Source of the DNA: CAITSH01 sp945892985
Lineage (GTDB): Bacteria > Pseudomonadota > Gammaproteobacteria > Burkholderiales > SG8-39
NCBI GenBank assembly: GCA_945892985.1
Contig: CAMDDU010000084.1
Location: 1 to 10,284 of the forward strand
Direction: 5' to 3'
Length of the DNA stretch: 10,284 nucleotides
Shown here: positions 1 through 5,925 of the stretch, piece after piece
Layout of the letters: each line of letters opens with the position of its first letter
How positions within the stretch are numbered: position 1 is the first letter of the stretch
Notes under the pieces: model-generated
Database searches by the model: none
What the model saw: only the letters and a program-made list of their open reading frames with translations
Told to the model about the DNA's origin: nothing
Position numbers and translations under genes: made by a program

Positions 1-1
1 C

Positions 2-118
2 AAGGGTGTTGCCACGAAATACCTCACCAACTACCTCGGATGGTTTAGAGTTCTCGACCGGTCGCCCCGCTTCAGCCCCGATCCCGCACGGTTGCTCACT
101 CTCGCGGTCAGAGCATGA
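2..118 (+). CDS. IS1595-family transposase, C-terminal end (partial, runs off the window)
   Basis: Reading from base 2 gives 38 residues and a TGA at 116-118. The peptide begins KGVATKYLTNYLGWFRVLD. The pattern GVATKYLxNYLGW is the hallmark C-terminal end of transposases of the IS1595 family (DDE-type, ISXO2-like domain), as I know the family. The catalytic domain and the upstream terminal repeat lie before the window, so it cannot be told whether the element is intact. The family assignment rests on this short motif only. The codon pattern and continuous frame up to the stop look like genuine coding sequence. The right end of the element should lie within a few tens of bases after the stop. 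Confidence 0.72.
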   Translation, partial: KGVATKYLTNYLGWFRVLDRSPRFSPDPARLLTLAVRA

Positions 119-578
119 GTTCAACAACATCATTCGCTAAATGAGCCAAAAAATAAGTGTTCCGGCAAAGTCTGTGCCGCACTTCAAGGCCGGCAAGACA
201 CTACGCCAGCGCGTTGATACCCTCGAAAACAAGAATATCCCAACGATCGTCCCAATGAGCGCCGGCCGCTCCGGCCCGACCGAAGAAACAAGGGCTGCGG
301 CAGCTACAGTCTGAACCGCAAAGCGAGTCGCATTCTGGTATTTTCTTCCCCGCGATGCGTTTCCACGGGCGCAACTGAAACGCCAGGCTTGCACTTTTTC
401 GGCGCTAGAATTGGCCTAGCTGCTTTACTTTCACGCCGACATCCGGCCTGAAATCATGTGCCTGCAAACGGCATTTTTGTCCGCCCCGCCGTCCATCGCC
501 CCGTAAGCCATAGCCGTCTAAGGAACTACGCCCGCCCTCGCGGCGAGTCGTGCCCTTGCGAGACGATGGCGCAAAAGC
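119..578. other. Gene-free stretch including the probable right end of the insertion sequence
   Basis: No convincing gene is seen in these 460 bases. An 85-codon minus-strand frame (137-394) has arginine-rich, low-complexity content, no ribosome binding site and no family I recognise, so I treat it as chance. The stretch 131-147 (cattcgctaaatgagcc) directly after the transposase stop is a plausible position for the IS terminal inverted repeat, but the partner end is outside the window, so this is a guess. The bases just before 579, downstream of the Bug gene, show no clear hairpin with a T tract. The left two thirds are noticeably less GC-rich than the coding regions. Confidence 0.4.
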
Positions 579-1550
579 TCACTCCGGCTCGACGCCGATG
601 TCCTTGAGCAATTTAGACCAGTGAACGCGCTCGGAACGGATCAGTTCGGCAAAGCCCTCGGGCGACTGCGCCGCCTCATTGGGGTAAGCGCCGAAGTCGC
701 GCAGCTTGGCCACCAACTCCGGATCGCGCAGGATGGCGGTGAGCTCTTTGGAAAAACGCTGCACCGCCTCGGCCGGCGCACCGGTGGGCGCGACAATGCC
801 GAACCAGCCGACAAACTCGAAACCGGGTACCGTCTCGGCGATGGCCGGCACATCCTCCCATCCGGGCAGGCGCGTTGCCGTGCTCACCGCGAGTGCGCGC
901 AGGGCGCCGCGCTTGACGTGCTGCGACGAGGGTGCCACCGACAGGATGACCAGTTGCGTGCGTCCGGCTATGGTGTCCTGCAGGCCTTGCGGCATCACCG
1001 CGTAAGGCACCTGCTGGATTGGCGAACCGGCCGCCTTGCTCACCCAGCTCGCCAGCACACCCGAGGCGTTGCGCGCGCCATCGGTGGCGAAGTTGAGCGT
1101 GCCGGGTTTGGTCTTGGCCAGCGCAAACAGATCGGCGAGGTTTTTCACCGGCAGGTCCGGATGGGCCAGCACAAAGAACGGCGACTTCACCACAAAGGAC
1201 ACCGGCGTGAAATCGCGCGCGGGGTCATAGGGCAGCGACTTAAACAGCAGCGGATTGGTGATCAGCGCCGCCGAGGTGCCGAAAAAATAGGTGTAACCGT
1301 CGGCCGGCGCGCGCGCCACCGCTTGCGCGCCGACAAGGTTGGCGGTGCCCGGGCGGTTGTCGACAATGACCTGCTGGCCAAGCGCCCGCGTCAGCCGGTC
1401 GGCGAGCAGGCGCGCGATGATGTCCGGCTGTGCACCGGGCGCAAACGCGACGATCAGTCTCACCGGTTTGTTCGGCCAGGCCTGTGCCTGCACCAGTCCG
1501 GCAAAGCCCATCGCAGCCAACAACAATACGACACGAATGACAGCACGCAT
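579..1550 (-). CDS. Bug-family tripartite tricarboxylate transporter substrate-binding protein
   Basis: Predicted periplasmic solute-binding receptor of 323 residues, the usual size for the Bug (TctC, TTT) family. These proteins capture small organic acids or other solutes for TctAB-type membrane transporters. Residues 1-24 form a signal peptide: Arg near the start, a hydrophobic core (VVLLLAAMGFAGLV), then AQA before Trp25. The mature part starts WPNKPVRLIVAFAPG and contains VDNRPG, ADGYTYFFG, LRALAVSTATRLP and GFEFVGWFGIVAPTGAP, all in family order. The ATG at 1550 is chosen because AAGGAGG lies 9 bases before it. A longer in-frame start at 1718 would overlap the neighbouring pseudogene and has no signal-peptide logic. 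No TctA or TctB gene is in the window, as is common for orphan Bug receptors, so the ligand cannot be inferred. The last bases of the upstream Bug fragment lie 125 bases before this start. Confidence 0.9.
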   Translation of the reverse strand: MRAVIRVVLLLAAMGFAGLVQAQAWPNKPVRLIVAFAPGAQPDIIARLLADRLTRALGQQVIVDNRPGTANLVGAQAVARAPADGYTYFFGTSAALITNPLLFKSLPYDPARDFTPVSFVVKSPFFVLAHPDLPVKNLADLFALAKTKPGTLNFATDGARNASGVLASWVSKAAGSPIQQVPYAVMPQGLQDTIAGRTQLVILSVAPSSQHVKRGALRALAVSTATRLPGWEDVPAIAETVPGFEFVGWFGIVAPTGAPAEAVQRFSKELTAILRDPELVAKLRDFGAYPNEAAQSPEGFAELIRSERVHWSKLLKDIGVEPE

Positions 1551-1559
1551 AGTCACACT

Positions 1560-1566
1560 CCTCCTT
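1560..1566 (-). promoter_or_regulatory. Strong ribosome binding site fixing the Bug receptor start
   Basis: On the minus strand AAGGAGG is followed after 9 bases by ATG at 1550. It is a near-perfect Shine-Dalgarno sequence and selects the 323-residue reading with an N-terminal signal peptide over the upstream in-frame start. Confidence 0.8.
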
Positions 1567-1616
1567 GTTTTTACCTTCACACCAAGCCCGAACCGGGCCG
1601 GCACCCACTGGATTAC

Positions 1617-1653
1617 CGGCTGAAAACCCTTGCCAGGCGGGCATTTCCAGCCG
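1617..1653 (-). terminator. 37-base hairpin element, copy A (terminator- or REP-like)
   Basis: Outer stem CGGCTG (1617-1622) pairs with CAGCCG (1648-1653), followed inside by AAA against TTT after one mismatch. It lies 22 bases downstream of the Bug-fragment stop codon (minus strand), which suits a transcription terminator. A T-rich run follows on the plus strand (1661-1667), not on the minus strand, so a classical intrinsic terminator for the minus strand is not clear. A related hairpin of the same length occurs at 9156-9192. Confidence 0.45.
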
Positions 1654-1675
1654 ATATCCGTTTTTTTGCGTCGCA

Positions 1676-1984
1676 TTATTCCGCTTTGATGCCCTGCTCT
1701 TTCATCAGTCTGCTCCACTTTGCCTGGTCTTCATGAATGAAGGCCGCGAACTCCTCCGGCGTGTTGCCCGCCGCTTCGCTGCCAAGGGGAAGCATTTTTT
1801 CACGCACGTCTTTTTGCGCCAGCACACGATTGGCATCACCCGAGAGTTTTGCGACGATATTTTTGGGCGTCGCCACCGGCGCGAGCAATCCGAACCAGCC
1901 CACGGCAGCATACCCCGGTACGCCGGACTCGGTCACAGTGGGCAGCTTGGGCAGTGTCTCCGAGCGCCTGGCACTGGTGACTCC
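1676..1984 (-). pseudogene. Bug-family receptor, 5'-truncated remnant (last ~102 codons)
   Basis: The minus frame from about 1984 to the TAA at 1676 encodes VTSARRSETLPKLPTVTESG, then VPGYAAVGWFGLLAPVATP, and ends KWSRLMKEQGIKAE. This is the C-terminal third of a Bug receptor and parallels the intact protein at 579-1550: VGWFGLLAPVATP against VGWFGIVAPTGAP, and KWSRLMKEQGIKAE against HWSKLLKDIGVEPE. About 220 residues, including signal peptide and ligand cleft, are missing. The open frame continues upstream only to a stop at 2048-2050 and loses Bug similarity at about 1984, where a palindromic-repeat copy begins. A GTG at 1936 could in principle start an 86-residue peptide, but without a Shine-Dalgarno sequence or an export signal it would not be a working receptor. 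Best read as a decayed tandem paralogue cut by deletion or repeat insertion. Confidence 0.8.
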
Positions 1985-2034
1985 CGTCGCAACACCACAA
2001 GATTGCCGCGTCGACTGCGCCTCCTCGCAAAGAC
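1981..2034. repeat. Degenerate, half-deleted copy of the intergenic palindromic repeat
   Basis: The plus strand reads cccgtcgc, then accacaagattgc, then gcgcctcctcgcaaagac. These blocks match, in the same order and orientation, the spacer and right arm of the intact repeat at 8487-8573 (cccgtcgc, accacgagattgc, ctgcgctcgcaatgac). Compared with that copy it lacks about 15-20 bases of spacer and the whole left arm, and has small insertions in the right arm. Its left edge coincides with the point where the Bug remnant loses homology. Confidence 0.65.
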
Positions 2035-2076
2035 GCCTGTTCTTTTGTTAGTATAGCGCCGCACCCCGGGACAAAC

Positions 2077-2979
2077 TCAGTCAGCCGCCTTTTCGCCACC
2101 AAGCGCCTCGGTCAGGTCGGCCAGCAACAAGGACAGTTCACCGGACATCAGCGCAAAATCGATTTCGAACTGCTCGTGCTCATCGGCGGCGCCAGCCTCG
2201 GACTCTTCTTTGAGAATGTCGAGGAAGCTCACGCGCTTGATCTGCATCTGGTCGGTCAGCACAAAGGAGATGCGGTCCTTCCAGGTCATGCCCAGGCGCG
2301 TCGCCAACTTGCCGGCGCTGATGTGGTCGCGAATGTCCTTGCCCTCGAGCGAGTGGCGCACATAGCGCACCACCGCCTTGCTTTCGTTGGCGGCGGTCAG
2401 CTCCAAGTCCTGGTCGATGCTGAAGGAGGCCGGGGCCCGGTTGGCGGCGAGCCACTGCGTCATTGCGGCGCCGGGCGAGCGTTGCGTGTCCAGGCGCTTG
2501 AGCGGCAGGTCATCGACGGCGCGGTGCAGGTTCTCGAGAAATTGCTCGGCCTTGGTATCGGCTGCGGCGTCGACCACCAGCCAGCCGTTGGCGGCGTCGA
2601 TCCAGCACCAGGTGATGCGGCGGCGGCTGAGCGCCCGCGGCATCAGTTCATTGGTTACCTGGTCACGGATTTCCAGCATCTGCTTACGCCCGACCGGATA
2701 GGCCTGCTGGCGTGCCACCTCGACCGCCTTTTCCTGGGTGCGCTGGCGGATCACCGTCGCGGGCAGCAGCTTTTGTTCGACACCAAGAGCCAGCATCCAT
2801 TGCTTGCCCTGGGTGTGCAGATAGGCCCCTTCCGCCTGCGGCGGCAGCCAGCCGCGGCTTTCCATGTCAAAACTGCCGCAAGGCTGCAGCGGCTGCAAGG
2901 CGAGGGCCTTTTCCAGCACCTCGGCTTGAAGGGAAAACTTTGCCGGAAGGCGATAGACGACCAGGTTTTTAAGCCACAT
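2077..2979 (-). CDS. rdgC: RdgC, recombination-associated DNA-binding protein
   Basis: 300 residues, against about 303 in E. coli. RdgC is a nucleoid-associated protein that forms a ring dimer on double-stranded DNA and restrains RecA-promoted recombination. Recognisable blocks are MWLKNLVVYRL (1-11), PCGSFDMESRGWLPP (33-47), LMPRALSRR (112-120), WIDAANGWLVVDAA (126-139), and near the end AGKLATRLGMTWKDRISFVL, then LMSGELSLLLADLTEALGGE. The start at 2979 gives the family N terminus; the in-frame start at 3063 would add 28 residues foreign to the family. No strong Shine-Dalgarno precedes the ATG. The gene is divergent from gshA. A candidate promoter with a consensus -10 box lies about 95 bases upstream. 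The Phe of the E. coli PRAF motif (Phe120 in my recollection) is Leu here (residue 117). Confidence 0.93.
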   Translation of the reverse strand: MWLKNLVVYRLPAKFSLQAEVLEKALALQPLQPCGSFDMESRGWLPPQAEGAYLHTQGKQWMLALGVEQKLLPATVIRQRTQEKAVEVARQQAYPVGRKQMLEIRDQVTNELMPRALSRRRITWCWIDAANGWLVVDAAADTKAEQFLENLHRAVDDLPLKRLDTQRSPGAAMTQWLAANRAPASFSIDQDLELTAANESKAVVRYVRHSLEGKDIRDHISAGKLATRLGMTWKDRISFVLTDQMQIKRVSFLDILKEESEAGAADEHEQFEIDFALMSGELSLLLADLTEALGGEKAAD

Positions 2980-3071
2980 TGAGCGTATTGGGGAAGGTTG
3001 TGCTGCGGTGGGAGCGAAGACGGGGATGCGCCAGACGCGGGGCGGAACAAGCGAGACGGGCAAGCCGCCGG

Positions 3072-3100
3072 ATTATACTAAGCCCGCCGCCGAAGTCGAA
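3072..3100 (-). promoter_or_regulatory. Candidate rdgC promoter
   Basis: On the minus strand a perfect TATAAT occupies 3077-3072. At 17 bases spacing the -35 position (3100-3095) reads TTCGAC, a weak match to TTGACA. Transcription would begin near 3065, giving a leader of roughly 85 bases before the rdgC ATG. The weak -35 would suit activator dependence, but that is inference. The plus strand of the same site also reads TATACT (3074-3079), so bidirectional activity is possible. Confidence 0.45.
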
Positions 3101-3113
3101 GCGAAGTCGAAGC
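3092..3113. repeat. Two tandem copies of gaagtcgaagc at the rdgC -35 region
   Basis: The 11-mer gaagtcgaagc occurs twice in perfect tandem (3092-3102 and 3103-3113). It covers the -35 position of the candidate rdgC promoter. An 11-base period is about one DNA turn, which would place two sites on the same face. It may be an operator or simply a slippage duplication. Confidence 0.6.
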
Positions 3114-3240
3114 CTCGCGCGCAAGCTTGTTCACAAGAAAATCTCAAACGCCACCGCAAATTTTTACGAAGGCTGGTACGCCAATTGGTGCAAAACCGCG
3201 CAGCATCCGTACACGGGCAGTGGGGAAAATTTTATTGCAA

Positions 3241-3504
3241 TCAGCAGCCTGCCCGGAACGCGTGCGGGCGGCAAGGCGCCGCCGGTGCCGCAAACCAGTA
3301 CGGCGGATAAGGCCATTCCCCAATTTGCGGGTGCGGGAAGGTAAAATCAGCGGGTGGGTAAGATAGCGCCGCGGCCGCCAGCGCGCCGCACAATATGCAG
3401 AACAGGCCGGCCCGGCATCCGCGAAGCCAAATAGCGAACAGCAATGCGGCTGCGCTAAACCCGGCAAGAAGCGCGACATTCGCAACAGTTTTTACCTCCG
3501 ACAC
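3241..3504 (-). CDS. Doubtful small hydrophobic protein
   Basis: An 87-codon frame starting at a GTG. It has two hydrophobic stretches that could span a membrane (VANVALLAGFSAAALLFAIWL and GLFCILCGALAAAALSYP) and a proline- and aromatic-rich tail (PPADFTFPHPQIGEWPYPPYW). I recognise no family. There is no Shine-Dalgarno sequence before the GTG, and the start lies 39 bases from the divergent gshA start. It could be a genuine small membrane protein or a chance frame in GC-rich intergenic DNA; I lean towards chance. Confidence 0.22.
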   Translation of the reverse strand: MSEVKTVANVALLAGFSAAALLFAIWLRGCRAGLFCILCGALAAAALSYPPADFTFPHPQIGEWPYPPYWFAAPAAPCRPHAFRAGC

Positions 3505-3517
3505 CCGTATTCGAACA

Positions 3518-3547
3518 ATGCCAACCAGTCAGGATAAATCCCCGTGA
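3518..3547 (+). promoter_or_regulatory. Nine-codon mini-frame overlapping the gshA start
   Basis: ATG at 3518-3520 opens MPTSQDKSP and ends at TGA (3545-3547), which overlaps the gshA GTG (3544-3546) as GTGA. Its body contains the gshA AGGA box. Such an overlap would permit translational coupling. No Shine-Dalgarno is evident before the ATG, so real translation is unproven. Confidence 0.25.
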
Positions 3548-5058
3548 ACCAGCTCACCAATCGTTTGCGCGCCCTGGCGCCGGGCGCGCTCGGCAGCCTG
3601 CAGCGCGGCATCGAGAAAGAAAGCCTGCGCGTGCGTCCCGACGGCATGCTGGTCAACACGCCCCATCCGGCGGGCCTTGGCTCGGCCATGACCCATCCGC
3701 TGATCACCACCGATTTCAGTGAGTCGCAGATTGAACTGGTGACCGGCGTACACCCCAGCAACAAGGCCTGCCTCGACGAACTGACCCAGATTCACCAGGT
3801 CGTTTATCGCAATATTGGCGACGAACTGCTGTGGTGCGCCAGCATGCCTTGCGGCCTGCCCGCCGACGACGCCATTCCGATAGGCCAGTATGGCCACTCC
3901 AATGTCGGCCGCGCCAAGAGCATTTACCGCAACGGCCTTTCGTATCGCTACGGCCGGCGCATGCAGACGATTTCGGGCATCCACTACAACTTTTCCATCC
4001 CGGTGGTCACCACCGAAGCGTATTTCGCGCTGATTCGCAATTTCCGGCGCCACTCCTGGTTGCTGATGTACCTGTTCGGCGCTTCGCCGGCGGTGTGCGC
4101 CAGCTTCGTCAAGGGCCGGCAGCACGAGTTGCAGGAATTGCGACCGGGCACGCTTTACATGCCCCACGCCACCTCCCTGCGCATGGGGCGTCTGGGCTAC
4201 CAGAGCGACGCACAGGCCTCGCTTGCGGTCAGCTACAACAGCCTCGAGAGTTACGGCGCTTCGCTGCAAGATGCCATGACCCGCCCCTACCCGGCCTACG
4301 AGGCCATAGGCATAAAGGGCGAGGACGGCGAATACCGCCAGTTGGCCACCAGCCTGCTGCAGATAGAGAACGAGTTTTACGGCACCATCCGCCCCAAGCG
4401 CGTCATTCACACCGGCGAGCGCCCGTTGCGCGCATTGCGCGAGCGCGGCGTCGAATATGTCGAGGTGCGGTTGATGGACCTCAACCCGTTCTGCATGGTC
4501 GGCATCGAACAGGCAACCATGCGCGTGCTCGACTTGTTCCTGATGCACTGCCTGCTCTGCGACAGCCCCAAGGACACGCCGCAGGAGATCGCCGCCAATG
4601 CGCGTAACCAGTTGCGCACCGCGGTGCGCGGACGCGAACCCGGACTCACGCTCGAGCGCGGCGAGGCGCAGATGCCGCTGAACACATGGGGAGGTGAAAT
4701 TCTCGCAGAATGCGAACCGATCGCAGTGGCGCTGGACACAGCCAATGGCGGCAACGCCTATCGCGATGCCCTCGCCGGCGCCAACACCGCACTGGCTGAT
4801 GCCGGCCTGACACCCTCCGCCCGCATACTCGAGACCATGCAGCGCGAGCATGAGGGCTCGTATGTCGGTTTTATCCGGTCGCAGTCGGTCAAGCATCGCA
4901 GCGACCTGCTGGCCTTGCCGCTGGCCGCCGACGTGGCCACGCGCTTTGCGCACCTCGCCGCCGAGTCGCTCGAACAACAAAGCCGGATCGAGGCGGCCGA
5001 CACGATGCCCTTCGAGGCCTTCCGGCAGCAGTATTTGTCGCCGGTGCATTTGGGGTAA
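3544..5058 (+). CDS. gshA: Glutamate-cysteine ligase (gamma-glutamylcysteine synthetase)
   Basis: A cytosolic enzyme that joins L-glutamate and L-cysteine with ATP, the first and usually rate-limiting step of glutathione synthesis. The 504 residues compare with 518 in E. coli GshA, and the protein follows that family (Glu_cys_ligase type 1) throughout. Blocks are RGIEKESLRV (21-30, metal and ATP site glutamates), ITTDFSESQIELVT (54-67), MPCGLP (101-106), QYGHSNVGRAKSIYRNGL (115-132), MQTISGIHYNFSIP (140-153), YLFGASPAVCASF (176-188), LQIENEFYGTIRPKRV (272-287) and VEVRLMDLNPF (306-316). The start is GTG, with AGGA (3531-3534) 9 bases upstream. A 9-codon ATG mini-frame (3518-3547) has a stop overlapping the GTG. 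No gshB is in the window. A large palindromic element begins 24 bases after the stop codon. Confidence 0.95.
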   Translation: MNQLTNRLRALAPGALGSLQRGIEKESLRVRPDGMLVNTPHPAGLGSAMTHPLITTDFSESQIELVTGVHPSNKACLDELTQIHQVVYRNIGDELLWCASMPCGLPADDAIPIGQYGHSNVGRAKSIYRNGLSYRYGRRMQTISGIHYNFSIPVVTTEAYFALIRNFRRHSWLLMYLFGASPAVCASFVKGRQHELQELRPGTLYMPHATSLRMGRLGYQSDAQASLAVSYNSLESYGASLQDAMTRPYPAYEAIGIKGEDGEYRQLATSLLQIENEFYGTIRPKRVIHTGERPLRALRERGVEYVEVRLMDLNPFCMVGIEQATMRVLDLFLMHCLLCDSPKDTPQEIAANARNQLRTAVRGREPGLTLERGEAQMPLNTWGGEILAECEPIAVALDTANGGNAYRDALAGANTALADAGLTPSARILETMQREHEGSYVGFIRSQSVKHRSDLLALPLAADVATRFAHLAAESLEQQSRIEAADTMPFEAFRQQYLSPVHLG

Positions 5059-5082
5059 GACGCGCTAGCCTGGGCTCGCGAC

Positions 5083-5754
5083 AGCTTGGTTTATCGGTGC
5101 GCTGGCCACTTCAATCTTCTTTAGTTCTGTGGTTTCACTCCCCTGCGGGGAGCGAGTTACCTTTCTTGCTTCGCCAAGAAAGGTAACCCAAAGAAGGCGA
5201 CCCGGAGGTGACGCCCCCCCGGGGTGCATCACACGCTATCGCTTGCGACATCACGCGTGGGGCTACCCTGCGATGCTCGCGCCCTCGGGCCGGTCCCTAA
5301 ACTCGCCCCACGATAAAACTGTGGGGCTCAGACAACGGGACCGGACTTCTCCCGAGGACGCTGCGCTTCTCGGCGTCCCCTACGGGAGTCAGGGTCACAA
5401 ACGACATGAACGCCATGGACTGTCGTTCTAGCTTTTGCTTTTGCTTTTGATCTTGCCTTTGATCTTCGGGGCCCCTGCGGCGCCGCCGAGGCGCGCAGGG
5501 GAAGCGGGAGTTGTCCGGTCCCGTTGTCTGAGGCCCGTAGGGCCGAGTTCAGGGACCGGCCCGCTTGCCCGAGCAGCCGAGGGCACCCCGAAGGGGCGGT
5601 GTCGGGGGTGTGCTTTCTTTGCTTACGATCTTCGACCGAAGGAAGTCCCCGGAGGGGATGCACGAGCAAAGAAAGTAAGTCGCCCCCCCCGCTAGGGGGC
5701 GAAACCGCCCAACTTAAGAATAGAAGCCACGCTCGCAGAGTGATAAACCAAGCT
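5083..5754. repeat. 672-base intergenic inverted-repeat element made of nested hairpins
   Basis: The ends are a perfect 13-base inverted repeat: agcttggtttatc (5083-5095) and gataaaccaagct (5742-5754). The two arms stay alignable inwards, each carrying hairpins at matching places whose sequences differ but keep pairing: ctcccc/ggggag (5138-5152) against a C-run/G-run hairpin near 5683-5702; gttacctttcttg/caagaaaggtaac (5156-5187) against ctttctttgct/agcaaagaaag (5613-5675). A central block (5287-5345) is the reverse complement of 5514-5562: 18 of 19 and 19 of 19 bases match on the two flanks of small hairpins gccccac/gtggggc (5305-5327) and ggccc/gggcc (5532-5544). Innermost lie further hairpins, including aacgaca/tgtcgtt (5400-5427), and a degenerate GCTTTT tandem run (5431-5467). 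It has no plausible gene. Similar ctttcttt/aaagaaagtaag repeats occur, as I recall, between genes in Burkholderiales and Xanthomonadales. Confidence 0.85.
5431..5467 (+). repeat. Degenerate GCTTTT tandem run at the centre of the element
   Basis: The sequence runs gcttttgcttttgctttt and then gatcttgcctttgatctt, a six-base period that decays along its length. It sits in the unpaired or single-copy centre of the 672-base inverted-repeat element and is strongly strand-asymmetric (T-rich on plus). It has no coding potential. Confidence 0.7.
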
Positions 5755-5925
5755 CATCGCTTCCCGCTCCCGCGGTAATGACAGCAGCTTGCGGGCCGGT
5801 CATCGACCGGAAACGCCCATCTGGCGCGACTTTTGGCTGCGGCCGCGCTTCGCGCTTAAGGTTCGCTTTGCTCTCGTGAGCCTAAGCCGCAACAAGCCCT
5901 ACGGGCGTGTTGTCAACCGACGCCT
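5755..5925. other. Hairpin-rich spacer between the inverted-repeat element and dinB
   Basis: No gene is seen. There is a perfect hairpin ccggtc-atc-gaccgg (5796-5810), a GC-rich palindrome gcgcttcgcgc near 5846, a stem formed by gcttaagg and cctaagc, and a hairpin at 5890-5912 close to the dinB stop codon. These may serve transcript ending for dinB or be relics of further repeats. Confidence 0.4.
5890..5912 (-). terminator. Possible dinB terminator hairpin
   Basis: On the minus strand CAACA-c-GCCC, loop GTA, then GGGC-t-TGTTG forms a nine-pair stem with one mismatch, beginning 13 bases after the dinB stop codon. It lacks a T tract, so it may stabilise the 3' end or work with Rho instead of being a full intrinsic terminator. 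Confidence 0.4.

Larger units (their letters stand above)
2980..3543. other. Divergent intergenic region between rdgC and gshA
   Basis: This 564-base region holds the candidate rdgC promoter and an 11-base tandem repeat (3092-3113), a questionable small membrane-protein frame (3241-3504, minus), and the gshA ribosome binding site (AGGA at 3531-3534). A short palindrome cttgttcacaag (3126-3137) is visible. The middle part, about 3120-3250, is richer in A and T than its surroundings. I see no RNA gene, riboswitch or clear terminator. Confidence 0.5.

Noticed and set aside
137..394. 85-codon minus-strand frame next to the IS end
   Set aside because: No ribosome binding site, no recognisable family, and it runs into the probable IS terminal region.
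552..561. cccttgcgag, identical to a 10-base word in the spacer of the 8487-8573 palindrome
   Set aside because: The match does not extend to the arms or other spacer blocks; ten bases in GC-rich DNA is too little to call another copy.
621..1736. Long plus-strand frame of 371 codons
   Set aside because: It is opposite the Bug receptor gene, rich in Arg, His and Gly with no family pattern; the minus strand carries a clear signal peptide, ribosome binding site and family motifs.
3529..5049. 506-codon minus-strand frame
   Set aside because: It mirrors gshA almost end to end; gshA motifs are unmistakable and the antisense frame resembles no known protein. High GC content gives long shadow frames.
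5129..5778. Several 80-110 codon frames inside the inverted-repeat element
   Set aside because: They arise from GC-rich hairpins, are full of Arg, Gly and Pro, occur in both strands, and cross stems and loops without regard to structure.
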